Made by a program: the position numbers and the translations under genes. Below the pieces are notes generated by a model that had not been told where the DNA came from, did not search any database, and saw only the letters and a program-made list of their open reading frames with translations. Below are positions 13,572-22,425 of a stretch of DNA of 64,000 nucleotides, piece by piece (position 1 is the first letter of the stretch; each line of letters begins with the position of its first letter). Source of the stretch: Candidatus Krumholzibacteriota bacterium (GTDB lineage Bacteria; Krumholzibacteriota; Krumholzibacteriia; JAJRXK01). The stretch lies in the NCBI GenBank assembly GCA_029262065.1, contig JAJDAC010000046.1:1-64000 (forward strand). Reading direction: 5' to 3'.

Positions 13572-16268
13572 GTGACGGTTGAAGCTGGCCGGACCCTTCT
13601 GCACTACAAGATCGTTTCCAAGCTCGGAGAGGGGGGGATGGGCGTCGTTTGGCGCGCGGTCGACACCACGCTCGATCGCGAGGTGGCGATCAAGGTGCTG
13701 CCGGCGGCAATGGCCACCCAACCGGACCGGCTGGCGCGCTTCGAGCGCGAAGCCAAGCTGCTGGCCTCTCTGAATCATCCTAATATCGCGGGGATCCACG
13801 GCATCCACGAGGTCGACGGGACCTCATTCCTGGCCATGGAACTGGTCGAGGGCCAGGACCTGCAGCAGCGTCTGGCCGGGGGAGCGATGTCGCTTCGGCA
13901 GTCGCTGGAAGTGGCACTGCAGATCGCGCACGCCGTCGAGGCGGCGCACGAGTCCGGTGTGATCCACCGCGATCTCAAACCGGCCAACGTCAAACTGACC
14001 GACGAGCACGTGGTCAAGGTGCTGGACTTCGGTCTGGCCAAGGCGCTGTCAGATCCGTCGCAAGCAGGCACGAGTCCGTCGATGTCACCGACGTTGACGT
14101 CGGCGGGGACCATGGCGGGGATGGTTCTGGGTACTGCGGCCTACATGAGCCCCGAGCAGGCCAAGGCCAAGGACGTTGATCGCCGGGCCGACATCTGGTC
14201 CTTCGGGGTTGTGCTATTCGAGATGCTCAGCGGACGGCGACTGTTCCAAGGCGAAGGTGTATCCGAGACGCTGGCCGCCGTGATCATGAAGGAAGTCGAA
14301 TGGGGCTCGCTACCCGCGGATACGCCGCCGCGCATCCGGCGACTGCTCGAGCGTTGCCTCGAGCGTGACCCGAGATTGCGGCTGCGGGACATCGGTGACG
14401 CGCGCATCACCATCGAAGAAGTCCTGGAGGCACCAGACGATATTGCGGTTGGCGAGCCGACGGCGACGCGTCGCCCGGCGTGGGTTTCGATCGCTCCCTG
14501 GGTCGTTGCCGCGGCGGCGTTGGCGGCGCTCGGCTGGGGCTGGTCTGGCGGTGACAAGCAGCGCGCCCCATCGCCCGTGATGCGCTTTACCATGGCGCTG
14601 GCCGAGGATCAGCCGCTCGACACCTCGGCGCACCCGATGCTGGCCGTCTCGCCCGATGGCCGGCGTATCGCCTACCTCGGCAACCACAACGATGAGGACG
14701 TGATCTTCCTGCGCCTCACCCGCGAGCTCGAATCCGTACCGCTCCCGGGAACCGAGAACGCCGACGCGCCCTTCTTCTCGCCCGACGGCGAGTGGATCGG
14801 TTTCGGCGCCCACGGCAAGCTGAAAAAGGTCTCCGTGTTGGGCGGACCGCCGGCGACCCTGTGCGATGCTCCGGAGTTTCGAGGGGCAACCTGGGGAACC
14901 GACGGGACGATCGTGTTCACGGCGTTGCGCGAAGGTGGCCTGATGCGTGTGTCCGATGCCGGCGGCGATCCCGAACCGCTGACGCTTCTCGAAGATGAAG
15001 TGGACTCTGAGGGCGCTCGAACCCATCGCTGGCCGGACTACCTCCCGGGGGACCAAGCGGTGATCTTCACGTCCAACGTGCGTTCTTCGGACTTCTCGGA
15101 GGCCGAGATCACGGCCTATAGCTTCAAGGACAAGAGTGTGAAGACGGTGGTGAAAAATGGGACCTTCGGTAGGTTTGTGCCACCGGGCTTTCTGGTCTAC
15201 GCGCGGAACAACACACTGTTCGCCGCCCGTTTCGACCCACGGCGCCTGGAGATTGTCGGCCCTGCGGTTCCGGTGCTCGAGGGGGTCAATGGTCCGATCA
15301 GCTGGGGCAGCAAACACATGGCATTCTCGGACAGCGGAACGCTGGTCTATCTCCCCGGCGGCACCGACCTGGAGCTCAGAACGCTGGTGTGGATCGACCG
15401 GCAGGGCAATGAGCAGCCCGCGTCGTTGCACGAGCGAGGCTTCGAAAGATTCGACATTTCGCCCACGGGAACGCACGTCGCTGTCGGCATTACCAACACA
15501 GCGGGCGATCAGGAAGACATCTGGATCCTCGAGTTGGAACGGGACACGCTGACGCGGCTGACCTTCGACGAAGCAAAAGACTCGATTCCGATCTGGAGCC
15601 CTGACGGTGAGTGGGTCACCTTCGCCTCCGATCGTGACGTTGGCGTGGGCAACCTGTATCGCAAGCGTGCCAATGGAACCGGCGAGGTCGAGCGATTGAC
15701 GACGAGCGAGGCCCCCCATTGGCCGAACTCGTGGTCACCAGACGGAACGGTCCTGGCCTTCGGCGAATTCATCGCGGGCAACGCCGGGAACATGATGTTC
15801 TATCGCCCTGGCGCCGATCCCGAGATCGAAGTCTTTCTGGGAACTCCCTTCTGGGAGTGGGTCCCGCAGTTTTCCCCGGATGGACGCTTCGTCGTCTACA
15901 GTTCCAACGAGTCGGGGTTGTCCGAGGTCTACGTCCGGCCTTCCGACGGCAAGGGTGCACAGGTCAAGATTTCGACCAGCAGCGCCAGGGACGCCCAGTG
16001 GGCGGGAGCAGAGGAGCTGATCTACCGGTCGGCGGACGAGATCCTGAGCGTAGGTGTGTCCGCGGAGGGCGATGTCGTGAAGCCGGCGCTGCCGCAAAAG
16101 CTGTTCGACCTCCCAATGCCGCTTTGGAGCCTGAGGTTCCGTGTCTCGCCCGACGGGCAGCGGATTCTGGCGAGCAAGAATCTCGGGAACGCATCCGCCC
16201 GGCGCGATCCCGTCGTCGTGATCAACTGGATCGACGAGCTGGAGGCGAAGGTCCCGGCCGCGAGATGA
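13572..16268 (+). CDS. Ser/Thr protein kinase with TolB-like beta-propeller sensor
   Basis: An 898-residue receptor-type kinase. Glycine loop GEGGMG (residues 19-24), catalytic Lys41 in VAIKVL, HRDLKPANVK (Asp134), DFG at 152 and MSPEQAK show an active kinase. A membrane helix lies near residues 300-322 (WVSIAPWVVAAAALAALGWG). The outer part (330-890) has at least six SPDG-type blades such as SPDGEWIGFG, SPDGEWVTFASD and FSPDGRFVVYSSNESG, a TolB/WD40-like propeller. The architecture is frequent in Acidobacteria and FCB-related phyla. The start is GTG 13572. Ligand and targets are unknown; no phosphatase is adjacent. Confidence 0.92.
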   Translation: MTVEAGRTLLHYKIVSKLGEGGMGVVWRAVDTTLDREVAIKVLPAAMATQPDRLARFEREAKLLASLNHPNIAGIHGIHEVDGTSFLAMELVEGQDLQQRLAGGAMSLRQSLEVALQIAHAVEAAHESGVIHRDLKPANVKLTDEHVVKVLDFGLAKALSDPSQAGTSPSMSPTLTSAGTMAGMVLGTAAYMSPEQAKAKDVDRRADIWSFGVVLFEMLSGRRLFQGEGVSETLAAVIMKEVEWGSLPADTPPRIRRLLERCLERDPRLRLRDIGDARITIEEVLEAPDDIAVGEPTATRRPAWVSIAPWVVAAAALAALGWGWSGGDKQRAPSPVMRFTMALAEDQPLDTSAHPMLAVSPDGRRIAYLGNHNDEDVIFLRLTRELESVPLPGTENADAPFFSPDGEWIGFGAHGKLKKVSVLGGPPATLCDAPEFRGATWGTDGTIVFTALREGGLMRVSDAGGDPEPLTLLEDEVDSEGARTHRWPDYLPGDQAVIFTSNVRSSDFSEAEITAYSFKDKSVKTVVKNGTFGRFVPPGFLVYARNNTLFAARFDPRRLEIVGPAVPVLEGVNGPISWGSKHMAFSDSGTLVYLPGGTDLELRTLVWIDRQGNEQPASLHERGFERFDISPTGTHVAVGITNTAGDQEDIWILELERDTLTRLTFDEAKDSIPIWSPDGEWVTFASDRDVGVGNLYRKRANGTGEVERLTTSEAPHWPNSWSPDGTVLAFGEFIAGNAGNMMFYRPGADPEIEVFLGTPFWEWVPQFSPDGRFVVYSSNESGLSEVYVRPSDGKGAQVKISTSSARDAQWAGAEELIYRSADEILSVGVSAEGDVVKPALPQKLFDLPMPLWSLRFRVSPDGQRILASKNLGNASARRDPVVVINWIDELEAKVPAAR

Positions 16269-16311
16269 TCGGCGGAGTTTAGGCCCTGTATGAAATGGGA
16301 CTGGCAAGAGA

Positions 16312-16509
16312 ATGCACTTCGGCCGACGATTCACAGTTGCTGCTCTAGCACTCGCCGTGTTGGTCGGCGGTGCGATGGCGCTCGACCCGCGCTTCCTGTC
16401 TCACTCTGAGATTCGACAGGGGCATATTCTCGCTCCATTCGTCAGCGGTGTTGCCTACCTGATCGCGTTTCTGGCAAGTTGGGGGATTGCAAGGGCCTCC
16501 AGGGAGTAA
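16312..16509 (+). CDS. Small two-helix membrane protein
   Basis: A 65-residue protein with two hydrophobic segments, residues 8-23 and 42-60, joined by a polar loop. It overlaps the start of the CPBP gene by 31 nt, so the two may be translated together. No family recognised. Confidence 0.5.
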   Translation: MHFGRRFTVAALALAVLVGGAMALDPRFLSHSEIRQGHILAPFVSGVAYLIAFLASWGIARASRE

Positions 16510-17309
16510 CGAACATCGAAAGCCTTGCCTACGCAATTCTGCCAGTGCTACTTGTTGCGAACGTTTTCACTATCGTCCGCGACAAGCGCTGCTACGTGCG
16601 TTTCAAATCTCTAGATACGACTCGCGAACGCCAGGCCATGTTTCGCCGCTGGCTCGTTGAGTCGTTTCTGATGCACGGAGTGATATCTGTCGTTTGCCTT
16701 CTTGCGCTTGGGCATCTTGCAGCGTTGATGGAACTACCTGACTTCATGCAGCAATTGTCGAACTCGCTATATGGGCTGAGGGACAGTGAAGGCCAAGACA
16801 GTTTTGTTGGCGGCTTCTTTCGAGGACTCTCCCTGTCGCTCATTCCTGTACTGCTGTTCGGCAATACATTCGTTAGTCTAGCGAGAACGTACTCTGAGCA
16901 TCGGAAGGCCGAGGACGAAAGAGTCGATGCGTTTGAATCGCGTGACATCGCGCATCTGTTTCCTCGCAACCGTGATGAACGATTCTGGACAGCGCTGCTG
17001 TCCGTCAACGCTGGCCTTTCTGAAGAGTTGTTTTTTCGCTTGTTGGCGCCGCTGCTGTTCTATCTGGTGACCGGCGACCCTTTCGTGTCGGTACTTGCGG
17101 CGACTCTCTGGTTTGGTCTTGCCCACTACTATCAGGGGTGGGCAGGAGTTGCGCTGACCGCGCTAGCCGGGGCGATATTGATGCTTGTCTATTTGTACAC
17201 CGGAAGCATTTGGTTGGTGATCTTGATTCACGCGGTCTGGGACCTGAATGACCTGGCATTGTCACCGTGGTTCTCAGATTGGCTGAAGAGGCGGGAAGCC
17301 CCGCGATAG
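16479..17309 (+). CDS. CPBP family intramembrane metalloprotease
   Basis: A 276-residue polytopic membrane protein. The CPBP (Abi) motifs are present: LSEELFFRLLAP near residue 185 (EExxxR), FGLAHYYQGWAG near 209, and ILIHAVWDLND near 251 (HxxxD/N). These form the metal-dependent proteolytic core of the CAAX-protease-like/Rce1 family. Six or seven membrane segments. The TTG start at 16479 overlaps the upstream small gene; no ATG is available near it, so the N-terminus is uncertain. The role could be in peptide processing or self-immunity; nothing adjacent decides it. Confidence 0.85.
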   Translation: MGDCKGLQGVTNIESLAYAILPVLLVANVFTIVRDKRCYVRFKSLDTTRERQAMFRRWLVESFLMHGVISVVCLLALGHLAALMELPDFMQQLSNSLYGLRDSEGQDSFVGGFFRGLSLSLIPVLLFGNTFVSLARTYSEHRKAEDERVDAFESRDIAHLFPRNRDERFWTALLSVNAGLSEELFFRLLAPLLFYLVTGDPFVSVLAATLWFGLAHYYQGWAGVALTALAGAILMLVYLYTGSIWLVILIHAVWDLNDLALSPWFSDWLKRREAPR

Positions 17310-17376
17310 ACGGAGGCAGGCTGCAGTAGAAACGGCAGCAGACGTACCACAGCAACACAGTTCAACAGGAGAAGCT

Positions 17377-17946
17377 ATGAGAGCAAGATATCAGACACTG
17401 GCAATTGCTATCGGGGTTGGGCTGACCTCGGGCCTGGCATTGGCAGAGGGAGTGGATCCGCAAATCGAGAGTCGTGTCATGAAGACGGAGGCCCACGAGC
17501 TGATTCTCGTGCAGGAAGTGGTGGTTGAGGCGCCGATTGCCAAAGTGTGGGGGGCCTACACGACGGGCGCTGGATGGATGGCGTGGGCTTCACCGCACGC
17601 TGAAGTAGACCTCCGCGCAGGGGGAACGATTCGGACGCACTATGGATCCGACGCCAAGATTGGGGACCCGGGTACCAACACCCTGCATATAGTCAACTAT
17701 GTACCAGAGCGAGTTCTAACACTACGCGCCGAAGTCTCAGACCGCTGGCCAGATGTCATGAAGGAAGATGAAGGCAATCTCATGAATGTGATTGTGTTCG
17801 ATGCCATGGGAGAATCGGTTACTCGAATACAGTCTTACGGCGTCGGCTATCGCGATCTGCCAGCCTATGATGACCTGATGAAGTTCTTCATCCCAGCCAA
17901 TGAAGGTCTATTTCAGAAATTGAAGGCACACCTGGAGGACAGGTAG
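17377..17946 (+). CDS. Exported SRPBCC-fold protein
   Basis: A 189-residue protein with signal peptide MRARYQTLAIAIGVGLTSGL to about Ala23. The mature part is a START/Bet v1-like SRPBCC domain: VVVEAPIAKVWGAYTTGAGW, then ASPHAEVDLRAGGTIRTHYG and the long C-terminal helix NEGLFQKLKAHLED. Such domains hold a hydrophobic ligand. Export of an AHSA1-type domain is less common than cytoplasmic forms. The beta-lactamase-like gene follows 11 bp later, probably in the same operon. Confidence 0.8.
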   Translation: MRARYQTLAIAIGVGLTSGLALAEGVDPQIESRVMKTEAHELILVQEVVVEAPIAKVWGAYTTGAGWMAWASPHAEVDLRAGGTIRTHYGSDAKIGDPGTNTLHIVNYVPERVLTLRAEVSDRWPDVMKEDEGNLMNVIVFDAMGESVTRIQSYGVGYRDLPAYDDLMKFFIPANEGLFQKLKAHLEDR

Positions 17947-17957
17947 AAGAGGAAGCA

Positions 17958-19517
17958 ATGATCCGATTCCGTTCTGCTGGCAACTTGGGTGCGCTGGCGT
18001 ACCTTGCCGTCGTCACAATGCCGTTGAGCCTTTCTGCGGCCGCCGCGGCTGGACAGCCCGCACCGGTCGTCGATAGCGAAGCCGCGCGCGCGATCGATGC
18101 CCACTTCGCCGAGTTCGATGGGCAGCGCCCCGGTTACGCGGTGGGGGTTATCAGCGCCGGAGAGCTCCGTTACGCCAAAGGGTTTGGAAGTGCCGATCTA
18201 GACCATGGTGTCTCCATCGGTCCCAGGACGGTATTCAACGTCGCGTCATTGTCGAAGCAGTTCACGGCTGCCGCTCTCGCTATTCTGATTCAACGACAGT
18301 CCGTTGGCCTCGAAGATCCTGTTCAGAAGCATATTCCCGAGTTACCGGACAGGTTTGCTGGCGTTGCGTTGCAGCACCTGGTCTATATGACCAGCGGGTT
18401 GCCCGAGTACTACAATTTGCCGCGACCGGGTGGCCGGAGTTGGGACTCCGACTACTTCACGGTTCAAGATGCAATTGCGGCCGTCTTATCCCAGCCAGAA
18501 CTGGAATTCTTGCCAGGAACAAAGTGGGCGTACAGCAACACGAACTATCAGCTCATTGCAGAAGTTGTCGAACGAGTTGGTGGCGTGCGGTTCTCAGAGT
18601 TCGTAGAGAGCGAGATATTCAAGCCACTTGGTATGGAAGACAGTCTAGTCGACGATGACCTGGGCCGCGTCATTCCAGGCCGAGCGACAGGGTACAACCG
18701 CGAGGGCGAAGGCTTTCGACAAGAAATCCGACGATCGCCCCACTACGGCGGCAGCGGGGTCTTCACAACGCTCGAGGACCTTGCGAAGTGGGACAGCCAG
18801 TTTCGTGACCATCGGCTCGGCGGGATAGAGTTGACCGAGTTGCTGCTTCAAACGCGAGCCTTTGAGCACGAGAAGGCAAACGACGCGTTTGGTCTCGTAT
18901 GGGGCGAGTACGCCGGTCGGCGAACCATATGGTATGAGGGCGGTGACCTCGGCTTCAGTAGCTACATGGCCCGATTTCCGGATGATGATCTCACGGTAAT
19001 CGTGTTGTCAAACCTGGGAACCGGCCGGGCGCTGCATCATGCCCATGCAGTCATGGAGATTCTCTTCGCCGAAAAGCACGGAGCCGGCACCACCGAACGA
19101 GAATCTGCGCCCATATGGGATCTCGCATCGTACCTTTCCGATGCCCAAGAGGAAATCAACGACCAAGTGTACGCCTTGTTGCCCTTTGACGACTGCGACG
19201 CCGAGACCGAGTGTGATTCACGGGCCTACGCTCTGGTCCACGGCAAAACTGCGGATTCGTTGTCCGAGATCCGAGCCTTGGAACATGGTGGTGGGAGAGA
19301 ACGCCAGGCGGCCGCGGGACGTGCGTATTTGTTCTTGGCTCGGCAGGCGCTGTCTGTAGGCAATCGCGAGGTGGCCGCGGAACACGCGTTGCACGTATAC
19401 TTGTCGGGTACGCCTCATCGACTGCGGCTCGAAGCACTTCGCGTGTCCTGCAACAGTGCAAGCCCGGAAGAGTCGAGTCGGTGGATTGGGAAGCCTCGTG
19501 ACGAAACCCTGAAATGA
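17958..19517 (+). CDS. Exported serine hydrolase, class C beta-lactamase/PBP-like
   Basis: A 519-residue protein with a signal peptide (to about Ala33). Active-site motifs: SLSKQFTAAA (SxxK, Ser near residue 96), YSNTNYQLI (YxN near 193), and EGGDLGFSSYM near 317, which replaces the usual HxG/KTG. It belongs to the beta-lactamase class C/esterase/DD-peptidase superfamily. The extra C-terminal 130 residues are helical and contain a Cys pair in DDCDAETECDSRAY. The substrate may be peptidoglycan peptides or an ester. Antibiotic hydrolysis cannot be concluded. Confidence 0.88.
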   Translation: MIRFRSAGNLGALAYLAVVTMPLSLSAAAAAGQPAPVVDSEAARAIDAHFAEFDGQRPGYAVGVISAGELRYAKGFGSADLDHGVSIGPRTVFNVASLSKQFTAAALAILIQRQSVGLEDPVQKHIPELPDRFAGVALQHLVYMTSGLPEYYNLPRPGGRSWDSDYFTVQDAIAAVLSQPELEFLPGTKWAYSNTNYQLIAEVVERVGGVRFSEFVESEIFKPLGMEDSLVDDDLGRVIPGRATGYNREGEGFRQEIRRSPHYGGSGVFTTLEDLAKWDSQFRDHRLGGIELTELLLQTRAFEHEKANDAFGLVWGEYAGRRTIWYEGGDLGFSSYMARFPDDDLTVIVLSNLGTGRALHHAHAVMEILFAEKHGAGTTERESAPIWDLASYLSDAQEEINDQVYALLPFDDCDAETECDSRAYALVHGKTADSLSEIRALEHGGGRERQAAAGRAYLFLARQALSVGNREVAAEHALHVYLSGTPHRLRLEALRVSCNSASPEESSRWIGKPRDETLK

Positions 19518-19539
19518 TGAACAGGAGCGGATCAGTTTG

Positions 19540-20004
19540 ATGTATCGGAGTTTCGTCGTTGGTATCGCCCTCTCCGCAGGCTTGATTCCGGCCTTGGCGT
19601 CCCCAGCGGGCAGCCATGGCCAGGCCGGGAAACTCGACCACTGTTCGGGGTCGTTCACGGTCGGGCCGCTCGAGCCCAGCCTGGCCGAGACTTGGCAACT
19701 CGGCGACACCCGGATGCTCAGCTGGTTGATCGGCGACGGCTGTGGTCCGCTCACGTATGAGGTCGAAATCTCGCGTAACGATGGCGCTTTCGAACTGGTT
19801 GGGTCGACCGGCCCACATCAGTTCAATGGTTGGGTGGAGTTTCCGTGGTTGGTGGTGGGTAGTGTCGGTGACCAGTTGATCTTCAGGGTACGGCGCGTTA
19901 TTCCGGGAAGCTCACTTCCTTACACTCATACGCCCATCATCACGATCGCATCGGCGGTATTGGTCACGGAGATGTCCTGGTCTGTATTTCGCGCCTGTTA
20001 TTAG
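19540..20004 (+). CDS. Secreted protein with a beta-sandwich domain
   Basis: A 154-residue protein with a signal peptide (MYRSFVVGIALSAGLIPALA). The mature part has Cys-containing strands (KLDHCSGSFTV, GDGCGPLTYEVEISRNDGAF) and a VGDQLIFRVRRVIPG strand that resembles a fibronectin III or similar sandwich. Cys residues could pair in the periplasm. Family not recognised. Confidence 0.6.
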   Translation: MYRSFVVGIALSAGLIPALASPAGSHGQAGKLDHCSGSFTVGPLEPSLAETWQLGDTRMLSWLIGDGCGPLTYEVEISRNDGAFELVGSTGPHQFNGWVEFPWLVVGSVGDQLIFRVRRVIPGSSLPYTHTPIITIASAVLVTEMSWSVFRACY

Positions 20005-20070
20005 CCGCTCACCGCCCACCAAGCGGCAGGGCAGACAGTTCTCTTTGTCGTCCGGCGCGGGGGCCAGGAG

Positions 20071-20601
20071 GTGCCCGTGACAGAGCTGACGTCGACGCGG
20101 ACGATCCTCCGACATTTTGTCGAAGACGATCGGGACGAACTCCTTGGTCTGTTCCGCGATTCCTCGGTGCGCCGGTACCTACTCGATGACTCGGTAGTGT
20201 CCGTCGACTGGGTGACCGATGAGATCGTTGCCAGCCGTGAACGGTTCGAGAGTTCGGGATCGGGGCTATGGTCGATCCGGCTCAAGGACCAGAAACCAAT
20301 CATTGGCTTTGCAGGATTTCGCGAGTTTTTTGATCCGCCGCAGCTGCAACTCCTCTACGGGCTGCTTCCCGCGTTCTGGGGCCAAGGGTTGGCAACCGAG
20401 GCGGCGGCGTCGATCTGTGAGCACGCCTTTCGAGATCTTGGTTTTGACGCAGTCCGCGCTGCGATTGACATACCGAACACGGCGTCGGCGAGCGTGCTGG
20501 ATCGTCTGGGAATGGAGCTAAAGCGGAGGTCACCCGAGGGTGAGAATGGGACAGCGTTCTACGTATTGCGGCGTGCGGACTGGGAATCTCGGATCGTGTA
20601 G
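20071..20601 (+). CDS. GNAT family N-acetyltransferase (RimJ/RimL type)
   Basis: A 176-residue protein beginning with the RimJ/L-type pattern STRTILRHFVEDDRDELLGL. The acetyl-CoA site is AFWGQGLATEAAASICEHAF (Q/RxxGxG/A type, near residues 107-126), followed by RAAIDIPNTASASVLDRLGM, where Asn and Ser are typical. The start is GTG 20071; GTG 20077 is equally possible. Substrate unknown; often protein N-terminal or small-molecule amines. Confidence 0.88.
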   Translation: MPVTELTSTRTILRHFVEDDRDELLGLFRDSSVRRYLLDDSVVSVDWVTDEIVASRERFESSGSGLWSIRLKDQKPIIGFAGFREFFDPPQLQLLYGLLPAFWGQGLATEAAASICEHAFRDLGFDAVRAAIDIPNTASASVLDRLGMELKRRSPEGENGTAFYVLRRADWESRIV

Positions 20602-20646
20602 ACTAGAGTCAGAGTTGGCGCCCTTTTGCCTCGATATCGAAATCTC

Positions 20647-21339
20647 ATGAAGCCGATTGCTGTCACCTTCTTCGTCGTTCTCCTCGCATTCATCGGTGTG
20701 GGGTTACGTCGCGGGGAACCACTCAGCGACGAACATACTGTCTCGCCGGAACGAACCCTGGTGGGACAATTGTTGTTGCCAAACGGACTCGGTAGCCGCG
20801 GCGTGGAGGTGCGGGTGACGGTCGCAACCGCAGACAGTGAACCTCGGGTCGTGTGGGTGCTGTTCGACGAGCAGGGGCACTTCGCCCACTCGTTCCGGGA
20901 GCGAGTGCGCAGTGTGAAAGTTACGGCCGGCGCGGGGGCCGAAGTGTACCGGGTCGATACCGAAGAGTTGCCCGAGGTGAATCACGCGGGTCAGATCGAC
21001 GTGGGCGTGATCGACCTCCGCGATCGACTGACGAGGCATCGCATAATGGTGCGCGCGGCCGACGGAAAACCGTCGGGCGACGTGCGCATGGCTATGTGGT
21101 TTGGGCCGCCTCCAGTTGGTCCGGTCGGCGAGCCTGTGTCGCTGGGGTCCAGGCAGTTTCCACCGTTTGTCTTGGGCAGCGAGATAGAGTGGCTGCTGCC
21201 GAACGGGGGGCAATCGATCTACTTCCTGGTAGAGCGGCCCACCGGCCCGGGTCGTGGAACGAAATGGCGAAGTGGACACCAGCGACTGTTTGGTCCCTTC
21301 AATGCGGCGGAACTTCCCACCGAACTGATCATGGATTGA
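20647..21339 (+). CDS. Membrane-anchored or exported protein of unknown function
   Basis: A 230-residue protein. ATG 20647 begins a hydrophobic segment (MKPIAVTFFVVLLAFIGVGL) that is a signal or anchor. The rest is strand-rich with a carboxypeptidase-regulatory-like start (TLVGQLLLPNGLGSRGVEVR) and a Pro/Gly-rich middle (MAMWFGPPPVGPVGEPV). No enzyme motif seen. Confidence 0.6.
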   Translation: MKPIAVTFFVVLLAFIGVGLRRGEPLSDEHTVSPERTLVGQLLLPNGLGSRGVEVRVTVATADSEPRVVWVLFDEQGHFAHSFRERVRSVKVTAGAGAEVYRVDTEELPEVNHAGQIDVGVIDLRDRLTRHRIMVRAADGKPSGDVRMAMWFGPPPVGPVGEPVSLGSRQFPPFVLGSEIEWLLPNGGQSIYFLVERPTGPGRGTKWRSGHQRLFGPFNAAELPTELIMD

Positions 21340-21420
21340 TACTGACCGTAAACGAAAACAATGTTGAAATAGTGCGTGCTGTTCAACGTTCAGCTATCCC
21401 CGGTCAGGAGAATGGAAGAC

Positions 21421-21621
21421 ATGGATCAGAACGAATCGACGCCATCCCGTGGCAGAGCAATCACCGTAGGCGTTGTTGCGGGTATCGTCAGCGCGGTCGC
21501 ATGTGCCGTGGTGTTGCGCGCGCTTGCGCCAGAATTGAGTTCCGCGGTCAGCGGCGGAGTGATTGGCGGGGTCACCGGCGCAGTTGTCGCAACAGTGGTC
21601 GGCCGGACGGGAGGGCGCTAG
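21421..21621 (+). CDS. Small glycine-rich membrane protein
   Basis: A 66-residue protein with two hydrophobic, Gly/Ala/Val-rich helices (residues 13-31 and 37-60) of GxxxG type. AGGAG at 21406-21410 sits 10 nt before ATG 21421; an ATG at 21412 would leave only one base. The C-terminus is basic. Family unknown. Confidence 0.55.
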   Translation: MDQNESTPSRGRAITVGVVAGIVSAVACAVVLRALAPELSSAVSGGVIGGVTGAVVATVVGRTGGR

Positions 21622-21654
21622 TCGTGGTCCCTGTTTCGCGGAGGCCGCCTGCAA

Positions 21655-22386
21655 ATGTCTAAGCCTGGTGTTGCTGTGCCTGTTGGCCGTGTTGTGGGGT
21701 TGTGGCGCTACCCGGTAAAGTCCATGGGAGCCCAGGTTCTAAGTGATGCCCAGGTCTCCTGGCACGGCCTGGCCGGGGATCGCCGGTGGGCATTCATACG
21801 GGACAATGTGGTGAGGAACGGATTCCCTTGGCTTACGCTTCGTGAACGCGGAGACATGAGCCAGTACCTTCCATCTTTCACTGATCGCAGCAAGCCGGAT
21901 ACCTCGCCCACGGTCGTACAGACTCCGTCCGGCGTCGTACTCGATATTGCGGATCCAGCACTCGTCTCAGAAATTGGCGCGGAAGGGGCGCGGCTGATCA
22001 GGCAGAGTCGCGGCATCTTCGACACCTTTCCACTGTCCCTCATCACGACGCAGACGATTTCTCGCCTCGGTGAGATCGTTGGCGACCGGCTCGATGTCCA
22101 GAGGTTTCGCCCGAATATCCTGGTGGACGCCACAGACGACACGCCGTTCCCCGAAGACGCGTGGGTGGGACGAGTCCTACGCTTCGGCAGTGTGCGCGTG
22201 CGCGTCGACAAGCGCGACGGCCGGTGTGTGGTCATCACCATAGATCCTGTGACGGCGGAACGCAGCCCCGCGATCCTGCGAGCCGTGGCCGACGAGCGTC
22301 AGGGTTGCCTTGGTGTGTACGGAACGACCGTAGAGCCGGGCAACGTCGCCGTGAACGACGCGGTGCTGATCGAACCTCTGGCGTGA
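21655..22386 (+). CDS. MOSC domain protein (molybdenum cofactor sulfurase C-terminal type)
   Basis: A 243-residue protein with an N-terminal MOSC_N part (VGLWRYPVKSMGAQVLSDAQ, then GLAGDRRWAFIRD) and a MOSC domain (RFRPNILVDATDDTPFPED, then DGRCVVITIDPVTAERSPAI). The conserved Cys is in KRDGRCVV. MOSC proteins act on sulfur carried as Cys persulfide or bind molybdenum cofactor; the exact role here is unknown. Monocistronic, convergent with the beta-helix gene. Confidence 0.88.
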   Translation: MSKPGVAVPVGRVVGLWRYPVKSMGAQVLSDAQVSWHGLAGDRRWAFIRDNVVRNGFPWLTLRERGDMSQYLPSFTDRSKPDTSPTVVQTPSGVVLDIADPALVSEIGAEGARLIRQSRGIFDTFPLSLITTQTISRLGEIVGDRLDVQRFRPNILVDATDDTPFPEDAWVGRVLRFGSVRVRVDKRDGRCVVITIDPVTAERSPAILRAVADERQGCLGVYGTTVEPGNVAVNDAVLIEPLA

Positions 22387-22425
22387 CCCCAACGAGCCCG
22401 GGTACTCGAGTGGCAGCTTGACGCT

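Noticed and set aside
14310-15719. A 469-codon minus-strand frame
   Set aside because: Shadow of the kinase-propeller gene; composition follows the + strand codon pattern.
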